NCBI GenBank assembly: GCA_019510435.1
Contig: JAEKKJ010000016.1
Location: forward strand, 62,001-126,000
Length of the DNA: 64,000 nucleotides
DNA from: Caulobacterales bacterium
GTDB lineage: Bacteria > Pseudomonadota > Alphaproteobacteria > Caulobacterales > Caulobacteraceae
Reading direction: 5' to 3'
Shown piece after piece: positions 44,048-52,915 of the stretch. Position numbers and translations under genes: made by a program. Below the pieces are notes generated by a model. That model worked only from the letters and a program-made list of their open reading frames with translations, was not told the origin of the DNA and did not search any database. Numbering within the stretch: position 1 is the stretch's first letter; the number at the start of each line of letters is the position of its first letter.

Positions 44048-44842
44048 GTGGCGCGGCTCCGACTCATCATCGCCTGCCTGGCCGCCGCGCCGGTCCTGGC
44101 GTCGGCGGGCGCAGCGGTTGCGGGCGAAGCCGCCTGCTGGTTCGAGGGCGGCGTGGTGGTGGTCCCGGCCGAGGTGGCGGGGATTGCCGGCGACTACATC
44201 CTGGACACCGGAACGGCCGTCACCACCCTGCACGACACCGCCGCCGGCGGCGCGGGCCTGGACGGCGAGACCGCGGTAGGAGCGGTGCGGCTGGCGGGCC
44301 TGCGCCAGGACGGGCGCTCGCTGAAGATCGCCTCGATCGACGCCCGCACCTGGAACCTGCCGACCGCGGTGGCCGGGGTGATCGGGACGGACCTGCTGCG
44401 CGGCTACGTCGTCGATGTCGAGTTCTCGCCCTGCCGCGTACGGCTCTCCGAGCCGGGCCGCGCCCCGGCGTTCCGAGGCCGGGCGCTACCTCTGGCCTGG
44501 GACCTGGACCGCCCGGTGGCGGAGGCCTCGGTTTCCGACGGCGGGCGCACCCTCACCGGCCCCTTCGTGATCGCCACGGGCGCCAATGTGCCGGTGCGCC
44601 TGGCGGACGACCTGGCTCAGGCGCCGGACGCGGCCAAGCCCGATGAGCTCTATCCCAAGGGCGTCTGGATGGCGCGGCTGCCCGTCCTGCGCTTCGCCGG
44701 CGCCGAGGCGCGCGACCTGGGCGCGGGGCTGATGAAACCCGAGGGCGAGGCCGCTGGCGTCATCGGCGGACCTGCGCTGGCCGGCTACCGCCTGCGCTTC
44801 GACTTCCCCGCGGGCCGGCTGGTCGTCGCGCCCGCGCGCTAA
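44048..44842 (+). CDS. Retropepsin-like aspartyl protease family protein
   Basis: 264 residues from GTG 44048, with a signal peptide ending near ASAGAAVAG. The first half carries the active-site motif YILDTGTAVTTL (D-T-G) followed by a LDGETAVGAVRLAG loop, the pepsin/retropepsin pattern. The second half has a matching position FVIATGANVPVRL in which Asp is replaced by Ala. The lobes look like a diverged pair with a single active Asp. Periplasmic. Target unknown. Confidence 0.65.
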   Translation: MARLRLIIACLAAAPVLASAGAAVAGEAACWFEGGVVVVPAEVAGIAGDYILDTGTAVTTLHDTAAGGAGLDGETAVGAVRLAGLRQDGRSLKIASIDARTWNLPTAVAGVIGTDLLRGYVVDVEFSPCRVRLSEPGRAPAFRGRALPLAWDLDRPVAEASVSDGGRTLTGPFVIATGANVPVRLADDLAQAPDAAKPDELYPKGVWMARLPVLRFAGAEARDLGAGLMKPEGEAAGVIGGPALAGYRLRFDFPAGRLVVAPAR

Positions 44843-44844
44843 CG

Positions 44845-44878
44845 AAAAAGGGCCCCGGATCTCTCCAGGGCCCCTTCG
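44845..44878. terminator. Bidirectional terminator hairpin
   Basis: A stem of AAGGGCCCCGG / CCAGGGCCCCTT type around ATCTCT between two convergent genes, with A-runs on the left and T-runs on the right so it works in both directions. Lies between the retropepsin-like gene and petC. Confidence 0.75.
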
Positions 44879-44899
44879 AACTGGCTCAGACGGCGCGCG

Positions 44900-45763
44900 T
44901 CAGTGGCTGACGTTGCGCCAGATGCGGCGGTAGCTGAAGTAGACGATCACCGTCAGCAGGAAGAGGTAGATCATGGCGCCGAGGCCGAAGGCCTTGCGCT
45001 CCTCCTGCTTGGGCTCGGCGGCCCAGGCCAGGAAGGCGGCCACGTCCTTGGCCTGCTGCTGAACCGTCGACGGGGTCTTGTCGTCGAAGGTCACCTTGCC
45101 GGGCGCCAGCGGCGGCGGCATGGAGATGAAGCCGCCCTTCGGCGCGGGACCCTTGCCGTGCCAGGCCGAGGAAACGTCGCCGACGAAGTAGGGGTTGAAA
45201 TACTTGCCCGCCGGCACGGTCAGGCCCGCCGGCACCGGCGCGTTGAAGCCCAGGCCCACCAGCGAATAGATGTACGAGGGCCCGCCTTCGCGCGCCTTGG
45301 AGATCACCGACAGGTCCGGCGGCAGCGCGCCGCCGTTGGACGCGCGGGCGGCCGGCTCGTTCGGGAACGGCGCCGGGAACTTGTCGGCCGGGGTGGCCGG
45401 ACGCTGGACCGGGTCGCCGGTGTCGTTGTCGATGTCCTTGACCTGGATGTCCTTGGCCAGGGACTTCACATACGGGTTGTCGTTCGGGTTCGGGTACTTC
45501 GGGTCGTAGAACGGCCCGCCCTTCTGGCCGAGGTTGCGGAAGTACATCAGGTCCATGGCGTGGCAGGCCGAGCAGACCTCCCGGTAGACCTTGTAGCCCC
45601 GTTGCAGCTGGGCCATGTCGAACTTGCCGAACGGGCCGTCGAAGTTCCACCCGCCCGAGGGGGCGCGCGGCTCGTCGGCCTCGCTGGCGGCCATCGCCTG
45701 GCCGCCGATCAGGGCCAGCCCAAGCGCCGCAAGCGCGAGACCTTTGCGCAGCATCTTGGACAT
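44900..45763 (-). CDS. petC: Cytochrome c1 of the bc1 complex
   Basis: 287 residues from ATG 45763, overlapping the petB stop. Signal peptide [21 protein letters not shown]. Heme c site CSACH (about residues 64-68), axial Met in ISMPPPLAPG and a C-terminal membrane anchor GAMIYLFLLTVIVYFSYRR. Periplasmic electron carrier of complex III. Shorter than the fused cytochrome b-c1 of some relatives: here petB and petC are separate genes. Confidence 0.95.
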   Translation of the reverse strand: MSKMLRKGLALAALGLALIGGQAMAASEADEPRAPSGGWNFDGPFGKFDMAQLQRGYKVYREVCSACHAMDLMYFRNLGQKGGPFYDPKYPNPNDNPYVKSLAKDIQVKDIDNDTGDPVQRPATPADKFPAPFPNEPAARASNGGALPPDLSVISKAREGGPSYIYSLVGLGFNAPVPAGLTVPAGKYFNPYFVGDVSSAWHGKGPAPKGGFISMPPPLAPGKVTFDDKTPSTVQQQAKDVAAFLAWAAEPKQEERKAFGLGAMIYLFLLTVIVYFSYRRIWRNVSH

Positions 45764-47085
45764 CAACCCCTCTTTTCAGGCGCGGCGGCGGCCCCGGTGG
45801 GCGCGGCGGCGGGATGCGACAGGACAGGCTCGGAGATGCCCTCCGGAACCGGCAGCGGCGTCTCGGTCAGCCCGAGGATCGGCATCACCAGCAGGAAATA
45901 GGCGAAGTAGTAGAGCGCCCCGATCCGCGACAGCCACACGATGCTGTTGATATCGGCGTCCAGGAGCATGAAGCCCGAGGGCTCATGGCCGAGGATCGGC
46001 TGGTCCGGCGGGTTGGCGCCGCAGAAGCCCAGCACCAGGCAGGCCAGGAAGAAGATGCCGAGGTAGAGCCGCGCCGTCGGACGGTAGCGCATGGAGCGCA
46101 CCTTCGAGGTGTCCAGCCAGGGCAGGATGAACAGCACCGCGATGGCCGCGAACATCAGGATCACGCCCATCAGCTTGTTCGGGACGGCCCGCAGGATCGC
46201 GTAGAAGGGCAGCAGGTACCACTCGGGCACGATGTGCTGCGGCGTCACTAGCGGGTTGGCCTTCACGTAGTTGATGGCGTCGCCCAGGACGTCGGGCATG
46301 TAGAAGACAAAGGTGGCGTACATCAGCAGGAAGACGCAGATCGCGAAGCCGTCCTTCACTGTGTAGTACGGGTGGAACGGCACCGTGTCGGCCTTGGACT
46401 TCACGTCCACGCCCTTGGGGTTGTTGTTGCCCGGCACGTGCAGCGCCCAGATGTGCAGGATCACCACGCCGGCGATCACGAACGGCATCAGGTAGTGCAG
46501 CGAGAAGAAGCGGTTCAGCGTCGGGTCGTCGACCGCGAAGCCGCCCCACAGCCAGGTGGTGATCGACTTGCCGACCACCGGCAGGGCGCCGATCAGGTTG
46601 GTGATCACGACCGCGCCGTGGAAGCTCATCTGGCCCCAGGGCAGCACGTAGCCCATGAAGGCGGTGATGATCATCAAGAGGTAGATCACGCAGCCCAGGA
46701 TCCACAGCACCTCGCGCGGCGCCTTGTAGGAGCCGTAGTAGAGGTTGCGGAAGATGTGCACATAGACGGCCAGGAAGAACATGGACGCGCCGTTGGCGTG
46801 CATGAACTGGATCAGCCAGCCGTAGTTCACGTCGCGGCGGATGCGCTCCACCGAGTTGAAGGCGTAGTCCACGTGCGGCACGTAGTGCATCGCCAGCACG
46901 ATGCCGGTGACGATCTGGATGCCCAGCATCAGCGCCAGGATGCCGCCGAAGGTCCACCAGTAGTTCAGGTTCTTGGGCGTCGGGAAATCGAGCGCCGTGT
47001 CGTTCATGAACCGGATGATCGGCAGGCGCGTGTCGAGCCAGCGCTCGAAGCCTGTCTTGGGTTCGTAGGTGGAATGTCCGCTCAT
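45763..47085 (-). CDS. petB: Cytochrome b of the bc1 complex
   Basis: 440 residues with eight membrane helices and four His heme ligands in the second and fourth helices ([10 protein letters not shown] region, [36 protein letters not shown]). The C-terminus carries an extra [16 protein letters not shown] tail after the final helix. Contains quinone-binding [13 protein letters not shown]. petC start overlaps its stop; petA lies 6 bases upstream. Confidence 0.97.
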   Translation of the reverse strand: MSGHSTYEPKTGFERWLDTRLPIIRFMNDTALDFPTPKNLNYWWTFGGILALMLGIQIVTGIVLAMHYVPHVDYAFNSVERIRRDVNYGWLIQFMHANGASMFFLAVYVHIFRNLYYGSYKAPREVLWILGCVIYLLMIITAFMGYVLPWGQMSFHGAVVITNLIGALPVVGKSITTWLWGGFAVDDPTLNRFFSLHYLMPFVIAGVVILHIWALHVPGNNNPKGVDVKSKADTVPFHPYYTVKDGFAICVFLLMYATFVFYMPDVLGDAINYVKANPLVTPQHIVPEWYLLPFYAILRAVPNKLMGVILMFAAIAVLFILPWLDTSKVRSMRYRPTARLYLGIFFLACLVLGFCGANPPDQPILGHEPSGFMLLDADINSIVWLSRIGALYYFAYFLLVMPILGLTETPLPVPEGISEPVLSHPAAAPTGAAAAPEKRG

Positions 47086-47091
47086 CGGTTC

Positions 47092-47661
47092 TTAGCCCAC
47101 CTTGATCTTGGTGTCGGACAGGAAGCTGTAGGTCGGCACCTCGAGGTTCTTCGGCGCCGGGCCCTTACGGATGCGTCCGGACGTGTCGTAGACCGAGCCG
47201 TGGCAGGGGCAGAACCAGCCGCCGTACTCGCCGCCGCCCACGGTGGGCACGCAGCCCAGGTGGGTGCAGGTGCCGACCAGGATCAGCCACTCGGCCTTGC
47301 CGGGCTTGGTGCGCTCGGCGTCGGTCTGGGGGTCGCGCAGGTCGGCGTGGTCGTCCTTCACCGCCGCGGCGATCTGGGCCGGGGTGCGGTGGCGCACGAA
47401 CAGCGGCTTGCCGCGCCACTTCACCACCACCTGCTGGCCGGGCTCGACCTTGGTCAGGTCGAACTCGATCGAGGCGAGCGCGAGGGTGTCACCGGCCGGG
47501 TTCATCTGGTCGATGAGCGGCCAGGCCAGGCCGCCGACGGCGCCCACCGTGGCCGCGATGGCGGCGATGTTGATGAAATCGCGACGGCTCGGGTCATCGC
47601 CCGAAGCGTGCGGGCCCGAAGCATGCGGGTCGGAAGTTGCGCCCACGACGGTGTCGGCCAC
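47092..47661 (-). CDS. petA: Rieske iron-sulfur subunit of the bc1 complex
   Basis: 189 residues from GTG 47661; upstream GAAGGG supports this start. A twin-arginine export signal is seen in PSRRDFINIAAIAATVG, the membrane anchor. The [2Fe-2S] motifs are CTHLGC (132-137) and CPCHGS (151-156). The segment between GDD and SRR is a short disordered linker with two near-identical HASG units. First gene of petABC. Confidence 0.95.
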   Translation of the reverse strand: MADTVVGATSDPHASGPHASGDDPSRRDFINIAAIAATVGAVGGLAWPLIDQMNPAGDTLALASIEFDLTKVEPGQQVVVKWRGKPLFVRHRTPAQIAAAVKDDHADLRDPQTDAERTKPGKAEWLILVGTCTHLGCVPTVGGGEYGGWFCPCHGSVYDTSGRIRKGPAPKNLEVPTYSFLSDTKIKVG

Positions 47662-47810
47662 CTTGAAGCTACCCTTCGATAGAGGCCCCGTTTGCGGAAG
47701 AGGTCGAAGGCGGTGGGCGCTCCACGACGACGAATGCGAAGCTCGCATCCATCAGTCCTTGATTCGCACCCCTTGCGCCCCGGCTACTCCCGCTGGCGAG
47801 AGGCCTTAGA

Positions 47811-48281
47811 ATGCGTTTGGCCCTTTTTCAACCGGACATTCCGCAAAACCTGGGCGCGGCCATCCGGCTCGCCGCCTGTCTGGGCGTTCCGTTGGACATC
47901 ATAGAGCCCTGTGGCTTCCCCCTGAGCGACGCCGCGATCCGGCGCTCGGCGATGGATTATGGGGCCCTGGCCGAGGTGAAACGCCATTCCGGGTGGGAGG
48001 ATTTCCGCAAGGCGGCCGCCGCCCGGGGGCGGCTGGTGCTGTTCACGACCAAGGGCGCCGCTCCGTTACCCGAATTCGTCTTCGCCGCCGATGACATCCT
48101 GCTGTTCGGCCGCGAGAGCGCCGGCGCGCCGGAGGAGGTCCACGCGGCGGCGGCGGCGCGCGTGTTCATCCCGCTGGCGCCCGGAGCGCGATCCCTGAAC
48201 GTCGTCAACGCTGCGGCGATGGCGCTGGGCGAGGCGCTTCGGCAGACGGGCGGCTTCCCAACCGGCGGCGGAAGCGGTTAG
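47811..48281 (+). CDS. trmL: tRNA (cytidine(34)-2'-O)-methyltransferase
   Basis: 156 residues. SpoU/SPOUT fold enzyme: N-terminal ALFQPDIPQNLGAAIRLAAC, then a trefoil knot with DDILLFGRESAGAPEEV and RSLNVVNAAAMALGEALRQ. It methylates the wobble ribose of tRNA-Leu. Divergent from petABC with 149 bases between starts. Co-directional with hemF after 9 bases. Confidence 0.93.
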   Translation: MRLALFQPDIPQNLGAAIRLAACLGVPLDIIEPCGFPLSDAAIRRSAMDYGALAEVKRHSGWEDFRKAAAARGRLVLFTTKGAAPLPEFVFAADDILLFGRESAGAPEEVHAAAAARVFIPLAPGARSLNVVNAAAMALGEALRQTGGFPTGGGSG

Positions 48282-48290
48282 CAAGCCCGC

Positions 48291-49187
48291 ATGTCCACGC
48301 CCTCCGCCCCCACGGGCCTTCCGCCAGAGATCCACGAGCGCCGCGACCGCGCCCAGCAGTGGTTCGAGAGCCTGCAGACCCGCATCTGCGCCGAACTGGA
48401 GCGCCTGGAGGACGAGGCGCCGGCCGATCTCTACCCCGGCGAGTCCGGGCGCTTCGATTTCCGGCCCTGGACGCGGGAGACCGGGGTCGGTGGTGGGACG
48501 GGCGGCTTCTTCAAGGGGCGCTTCTTCGAGAAGGCCGGCGTGCACGTCTCGGCGGCGACCGCGCGCTTCTCGCCGGAGATGGCGGCGACCATGCCGGGGG
48601 CGGACAAGGACCCGTCCTACGTCTCGGCCTCGATCAGCCTGATCGTCCACCCCGTCAGCCCGCGCGTGCCGACCGTCCACATGAACACCCGCTTCCTGTC
48701 GACCGCCGAGAGCTGGTTCGGCGGCGGCGCCGACCTGACGCCCATGCTGGACGAACAGCGCAGCCAGGACGCCGACGACGCCAAGCTGTTCCACGCGGCC
48801 ATGCGGGCGGCGTGCGATCCCTTCGATCCGGAGTGGTACGGCCGCTACAAGACCTGGTGCGACGAGTACTTCTTCCTGCCGCACCGGGGCGAGATGCGCG
48901 GCATCGGCGGCATCTTCTACGACCGCCACAACACCGGCGATTTCGAAAAGGACTTCGCCTTCACCCGCGCCGTGGGCGAGGCCTTCCTGGACGTCTATCC
49001 CAAGATCGTCCGCCACCGCATGGACGAGCCCTGGACCGAGGCCGACCGCCAGGAGCAGCTGGTCCGCCGCGGCCGCTACGTGGAGTTCAACCTGCTCTAC
49101 GACCGCGGCACGATGTTCGGCCTCAAGGCCGGCGGCAACATCCAGACGATCCTCAGCTCGATGCCGCCGCTGGCAGCCTGGAGCTGA
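48291..49187 (+). CDS. hemF: Oxygen-dependent coproporphyrinogen III oxidase
   Basis: 298 residues, standard length. Converts coproporphyrinogen III to protoporphyrinogen IX in heme synthesis, in keeping with the heme-containing bc1 complex nearby. Conserved blocks: GVHVSAATARFSPEMAATMPG, HMNTRFLS, WFGGGADLTPM and EMRGIGGIFYDRHNTGDFEKDFAFTR (shortened). Ends in a strong hairpin. Confidence 0.96.
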   Translation: MSTPSAPTGLPPEIHERRDRAQQWFESLQTRICAELERLEDEAPADLYPGESGRFDFRPWTRETGVGGGTGGFFKGRFFEKAGVHVSAATARFSPEMAATMPGADKDPSYVSASISLIVHPVSPRVPTVHMNTRFLSTAESWFGGGADLTPMLDEQRSQDADDAKLFHAAMRAACDPFDPEWYGRYKTWCDEYFFLPHRGEMRGIGGIFYDRHNTGDFEKDFAFTRAVGEAFLDVYPKIVRHRMDEPWTEADRQEQLVRRGRYVEFNLLYDRGTMFGLKAGGNIQTILSSMPPLAAWS

Positions 49188-49191
49188 AGGT

Positions 49192-49229
49192 CCGCGGCCC
49201 GGATCCTCGAGCGAGGACCCGGACCGCGG
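49192..49229 (+). terminator. Terminator hairpin after hemF
   Basis: CCGCGGCCCGGATCCTCG and CGAGGACCCGGACCGCGG pair with two mismatches around AG. It starts 5 bases after the hemF stop and lies between the hemF gene and the convergent PEP-CTERM gene. Confidence 0.7.
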
Positions 49230-49305
49230 CGCGCAGCTGCGTCGGGTATGCGCTGCGCTCTTGCCGCACCTCCGCGCCCCTCCCTGTGACGGGGCGCGGC
49301 GCGGG

Positions 49306-49950
49306 TTACCCGTAGGCGAGGCCGCGGCGGCGACGTAGCCCCGCCCCCGCCAGGCCGAAGCCGAGGATCATCAGCGCCCACGCCGCCGGTTCGGGCACGG
49401 CGCGGCCCTCGACCACGAACGGCAGGTCATAGACCGTCGGCGCATTGGGCTTCAGCGCGCCGAACAGGAGCTGGCGCTGGTCGGTCGGCGCGCTCGGGCC
49501 GCCGTCCAGCACGCCGTACCAGGTCAGGTTGTTGGTCCCCGCCCCCGCCATGCCCATCCAGTACGAGCCCGCATGGAACAGGATCGGCGAGAAGTGCGCC
49601 ACCGAGAGGGCCGCGCCCCGTACGCCGGCATAGGCGGTGCTGGTGTCAACCTTGTCACTGAACTGGGTGATCGCGCCCGGCTGGCCGCCGACGTCCGCTG
49701 CGTAGCGGAGGGTCACCGGGAAGCCGACGCCGCCGGAGGAATTGGGGTCGTGCACGATGCCGAAGCCGTCGATCAGGGAGTCCTGGGCCAGGGTGAAGCG
49801 GACCAGGAAGGTCTGCAGCGAGTCCTTGTTGGACCAGCGCAGGGCCGAGCCCGTCGGCAGGTCGCTGACCAGGACCGCCGCCTGCGCGCCGGCAGCCGTC
49901 AGCATCGCGCCGGCCGCCAGGGCCGCCGCCACAAACGATTGAAACCGCAT
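49306..49950 (-). CDS. PEPxxWA-CTERM sorting-domain protein
   Basis: 214 residues from ATG 49950. Signal peptide ends near AGAQAA. The C-terminus is the sorting tail: VPEPAAWALMILGFGLAGAGLRRRR, with the PEP..WA motif, a hydrophobic helix and Arg cluster. The middle of about 165 residues is beta-type (LRWSNKDSLQTFLVRFTLAQDSLIDGFGIV). Such tails are recognised by exosortases, none of which is encoded in this window. Likely surface or matrix exported. Confidence 0.82.
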   Translation of the reverse strand: MRFQSFVAAALAAGAMLTAAGAQAAVLVSDLPTGSALRWSNKDSLQTFLVRFTLAQDSLIDGFGIVHDPNSSGGVGFPVTLRYAADVGGQPGAITQFSDKVDTSTAYAGVRGAALSVAHFSPILFHAGSYWMGMAGAGTNNLTWYGVLDGGPSAPTDQRQLLFGALKPNAPTVYDLPFVVEGRAVPEPAAWALMILGFGLAGAGLRRRRGLAYG

Positions 49951-50066
49951 CGTAAAAGCCCCCACGCCAGCCCGCTCAGCGGTCGGCTATGAATTGACAC
50001 TGTTCGTGCCAATACAATCCAGGCGGACGGAATTGTCAAGCCAGGCTCGCGCATGGCGTGCAGGGC

Positions 50067-50762
50067 TCAGGTCGCGAGGAACGCCTTGATCCAGCCGCGG
50101 ACCCGGGCGCGGTCGTCCGGGGCTCTGAGGGTTTCCAGCGCGCGATCCGCCGCCTCGTCGGCATAGACCTTGCCGCGGCGGGCCTCGATCAGGGCCGCGG
50201 CATAGGCGGGCTCGAACTCCGGATGCGGCTGGATTGAGATCGCCGGCTGGTCGCGCCAGGCGAGCCCGGCGAAGGGGGTGAAGTCGCTCGCCAGGATCAC
50301 GTCTGCGCCGGGCGGCTTCTCGACCACCTGGTCCTGGTGGGAGGCCGGCAGGCGGATAGTGGTCGCATCGTCCATCCAGGGCTCGTGGCGCACGACCCGG
50401 TACGCGTGCGCGCCGATTCCCCAGCCCTTGGGCGACTTCATCACCTCCCCGCCGAAGGCCTGGGCCATGGCCTGGTGGCCGAAGCAGACGCCGACCAGCT
50501 TGGCCCGGCCCTTGGCCGACCGCAGGAAGTCCAGCAGCCGCCCGATCCACGGATCGGCCTCATAGACCCCCGCCGCCGAGCCGGTGACGATGTAGGCGTC
50601 GCAGTCCTCCGGCGCGGCCGGATACTCGCCCTCGTCGGCGGCGTAGACCCGCCAGTCGTAGGCGTCGCGGCCCAGCAGGGCCATGAACATGTCGGGATAG
50701 GTCCCGAACTGCGGGATCGCCGGCTTCGGCGGCCGGCCGGTCTTCAGGACGCCGAGTTTCAA
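50067..50762 (-). CDS. Type 1 glutamine amidotransferase-like protein
   Basis: 231 residues from TTG 50762 in a TATTGA overlap with the cca stop. The class I GATase core has nucleophile Cys in VGVCFGHQAMAQAFGG and the His-Glu pair in SIQPHPEF. Similar to the stand-alone GMP-synthase-like GATases; partner synthase unknown. N-terminal KLGVLKTGRPPKPAIPQFGTYPDMF is typical of this subgroup. Last gene of the DUF1285 operon. Confidence 0.85.
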   Translation of the reverse strand: MKLGVLKTGRPPKPAIPQFGTYPDMFMALLGRDAYDWRVYAADEGEYPAAPEDCDAYIVTGSAAGVYEADPWIGRLLDFLRSAKGRAKLVGVCFGHQAMAQAFGGEVMKSPKGWGIGAHAYRVVRHEPWMDDATTIRLPASHQDQVVEKPPGADVILASDFTPFAGLAWRDQPAISIQPHPEFEPAYAAALIEARRGKVYADEAADRALETLRAPDDRARVRGWIKAFLAT

Positions 50763-52012
50763 TACGCGATCCCCTGGGCGACGGCCTTGAGCTTCTCGAT
50801 GGCCGAGAACTTGTCGTCGAGGAAGTCGTGGTCGATCCACCAGTCCTCCACCTCGCGCAGCACCTGGCCGACGAGGGGCCCTTTGGGCACGCCGGCGTTC
50901 ATCACATCGGCGCCGGTGAGGGGGAAGGCGGGCGGCGTCCAGCCGTCGGCGAGGGCGATGAGGCCGCGCCACTGCATGGTCGCGGCGGTCCGCGCGCTCG
51001 CCGCCCAGGCCAGCTTGGCCCGGTCGCGGAACGCGGCGTTACCGACGCGGTAGACCTCCCGGCGAATTTCGCGCGGGCTCATCCAGCTTTTCAGGGCGGG
51101 AGTCGGCGACAGGGCCGCCACGATCCGGTCGCGGTCGATGTTGGAGAGCCGCAGGCGCTCGGCCAGGGCCGCGGCGGCGGCGGGATCGTCAGGCAACAGC
51201 GCCGCCAGCCGCAGCACCGGGTCGGTCTCGAACAGCTGGTCGGCCTCGATCCCCACCAGGGCCTCGAAGCGGGCGAGGTCGGGCGCGGTCGGCAGGATCT
51301 GCGACAGCACGGACGTCTGCGCCATCAGCCGCACCGCCGCGCGCGGATCGTCGGCCGCCAGCAGCTTGATGAGCTCCTTGCTGATCCGCTCGGCGGCGAG
51401 GCCCTGGACCCCGGCCTTCAGCGCCGTGCAGGCCGCGACGGCGGCGGCGTCGGGCTCGCCGCGTCCGAACCAGGCCTGGAAGCGGAAGAAGCGCAGGATG
51501 CGCAGGTAGTCCTCGCGCAGCCGCTGCTCGGGCTCGCCCACGAAGACGATGCGGCCGGCGCGGGCGTCCGCCACCCCGTGGCCGGTCGGGTCGTAGATCG
51601 AGCCGTCGCGGCGGGCGTAGAGGGCGTTCAGGGTGAAGTCGCGGCGCTGGGCGTCCTCGGCCCAGTCGCGCGTGAAGGCCACGGTGGCGCGGCGGCCGTC
51701 GGTGGTGACGTCGCGGCGCAGGGTGGTGATCTCGTAGGGCGTGTGGCGCGAGATGGCGGTGACCGTGCCGTGGTCGATGCCCGTGGGCACGGCCCGCAAG
51801 CCTGCCGCCGCGAGGGCCTGGGTCACCTGGTCCGGGGTCAGGGTGGTGGCGATGTCCAAGTCGTCCACCGGCCGGCTCAGCAGCGCGTTGCGCACGCAGC
51901 CGCCGACGAAGCGGGCGCAATCCGGCCCGCCCGCCGCCTCCAGGGCGTCCAGCACCGCCAGCGTCTCGGGGGCGGCGATCCAGTGCGGCTGGCCGAGGGT
52001 GGGCGCGCTCAT
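50759..52012 (-). CDS. cca: CCA-adding enzyme/poly(A) polymerase family nucleotidyltransferase
   Basis: 417 residues from ATG 52012. Nucleotidyltransferase head domain: RFVGGCVRNALLSRPVDDLDIATTLTP has the G.VRD-type motif and the DxD metal pair; RRDFTLNALYARRDGSIYDPTGHGVAD is the conserved neck. It adds CCA to tRNA 3' ends. Overlaps neighbours on both sides. Activity split CCA versus A-adding cannot be told from reading. Confidence 0.92.
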   Translation of the reverse strand: MSAPTLGQPHWIAAPETLAVLDALEAAGGPDCARFVGGCVRNALLSRPVDDLDIATTLTPDQVTQALAAAGLRAVPTGIDHGTVTAISRHTPYEITTLRRDVTTDGRRATVAFTRDWAEDAQRRDFTLNALYARRDGSIYDPTGHGVADARAGRIVFVGEPEQRLREDYLRILRFFRFQAWFGRGEPDAAAVAACTALKAGVQGLAAERISKELIKLLAADDPRAAVRLMAQTSVLSQILPTAPDLARFEALVGIEADQLFETDPVLRLAALLPDDPAAAAALAERLRLSNIDRDRIVAALSPTPALKSWMSPREIRREVYRVGNAAFRDRAKLAWAASARTAATMQWRGLIALADGWTPPAFPLTGADVMNAGVPKGPLVGQVLREVEDWWIDHDFLDDKFSAIEKLKAVAQGIAY

Positions 52013-52272
52013 GGCTTCTCGAAACGCCCCGCCGAGACCCGGCCGTCCGGCCCGACCTCGCCCGGGATGTAGCGGTCGTTGCGGTTGTCCGTATGGAAGA
52101 GCGCGCTGGCCATCAAGGAAAGGCCGAACAGCGCCCCCGCCGCCGCGGCCAGCCACGCCCAGGGCGTGGCGCCCATCTGGCGTCCCGAGCGCCGCGCCCA
52201 GGCCGACCAGGCGAACCAGACCACGAAGGGCGTCGCCGCCAGCGCCGCCCGGATCAGGTAGGTCCTAAGCAA
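52009..52272 (-). CDS. DUF6111 family membrane protein
   Basis: 87 residues: TYLIRAALAATPFVVWFAWSAW (helix), a second helix WLAAAAGALFGLSLMASALF and a polar tail DNRNDRYIPGEVGPDGRVS. The position between NUDIX and CCA genes with overlaps at both ends (8 and 4 bases) is conserved in alphaproteobacteria. Function unknown. Confidence 0.78.
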   Translation of the reverse strand: MLRTYLIRAALAATPFVVWFAWSAWARRSGRQMGATPWAWLAAAAGALFGLSLMASALFHTDNRNDRYIPGEVGPDGRVSAGRFEKP

Positions 52273-52915
52273 GCGCAGCCCCGAACAGCCGCTCGTGCAG
52301 GCACCGCAGGATGCCCGCCGTCGCGCCCCAGATGTAGCGGTCGTCGTGGGTGGTTGCGTAGAAGCGCCGCTTCTCGCCGGTGGGCAGCTCGCGCTCGTGC
52401 TCCTCGTAGTTGGCCAGGTCCATCAGCCAGCTGAACGGGGTCTCGAAGATGTCGGCCACCTCGGCCGGATTGGGCTGCAGCGAAAAGCCCGGGCGCACCA
52501 GGCCCACCACCGGGGTGATCAGGAAGCCCGTGCCGGTCTGGTAGGGCGTGGAGAGACCCACCAGGCTGACGAAGTGCGGCTCCAGCCCCACCTCCTCGTG
52601 CGCCTCGCGCAGGGCCGTCTGCCACGGCCGCTCGCCCGGATCCTGGCGCCCGCCCGGCAGGGCCACCTGGCCGGTGTGGCGGCGCAGGGTGTCGGAGCGG
52701 CGGGTGAGCAGCACCGTCGGGCCCTCGTCGCGCTCCACCAGGCCGATCAGCACCGCGGCCGGCGTCAGCTCTTCCGGCTTCATGCCGCTCCAGCCGCCGG
52801 GCGAGAGGTCGAAGTCCGAGCGGCGCTGTCCGCCCTCCACCGCCTCGTCGTGCAGCGGGTCCAGGTGCGCCTCGATCCAGGCGCGCAGCTTGTCGGGCGA
52901 GCTGAGGTCGTTCAC
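52265..52915 (-). CDS. CoA pyrophosphatase (NUDIX hydrolase)
   Basis: 216 residues from GTG 52915. The Nudix box GGRQDPGERPWQTALREA with HEEVGLE fits GX5EX7REUXEEXGU, and the CoA-specific signature LLTRRSDTLRRHTGQVALPGG precedes it. Splits CoA to 3',5'-ADP and phosphopantetheine. Member of the DUF1285 operon. Confidence 0.9.
   Translation of the reverse strand: MNDLSSPDKLRAWIEAHLDPLHDEAVEGGQRRSDFDLSPGGWSGMKPEELTPAAVLIGLVERDEGPTVLLTRRSDTLRRHTGQVALPGGRQDPGERPWQTALREAHEEVGLEPHFVSLVGLSTPYQTGTGFLITPVVGLVRPGFSLQPNPAEVADIFETPFSWLMDLANYEEHERELPTGEKRRFYATTHDDRYIWGATAGILRCLHERLFGAALA

Noticed and set aside
47600..47640. Short direct repeat near the petA start (HASG units) as a mobile element trace
   Set aside because: Only two near-identical short units inside the coding region, best explained as a duplicated linker.
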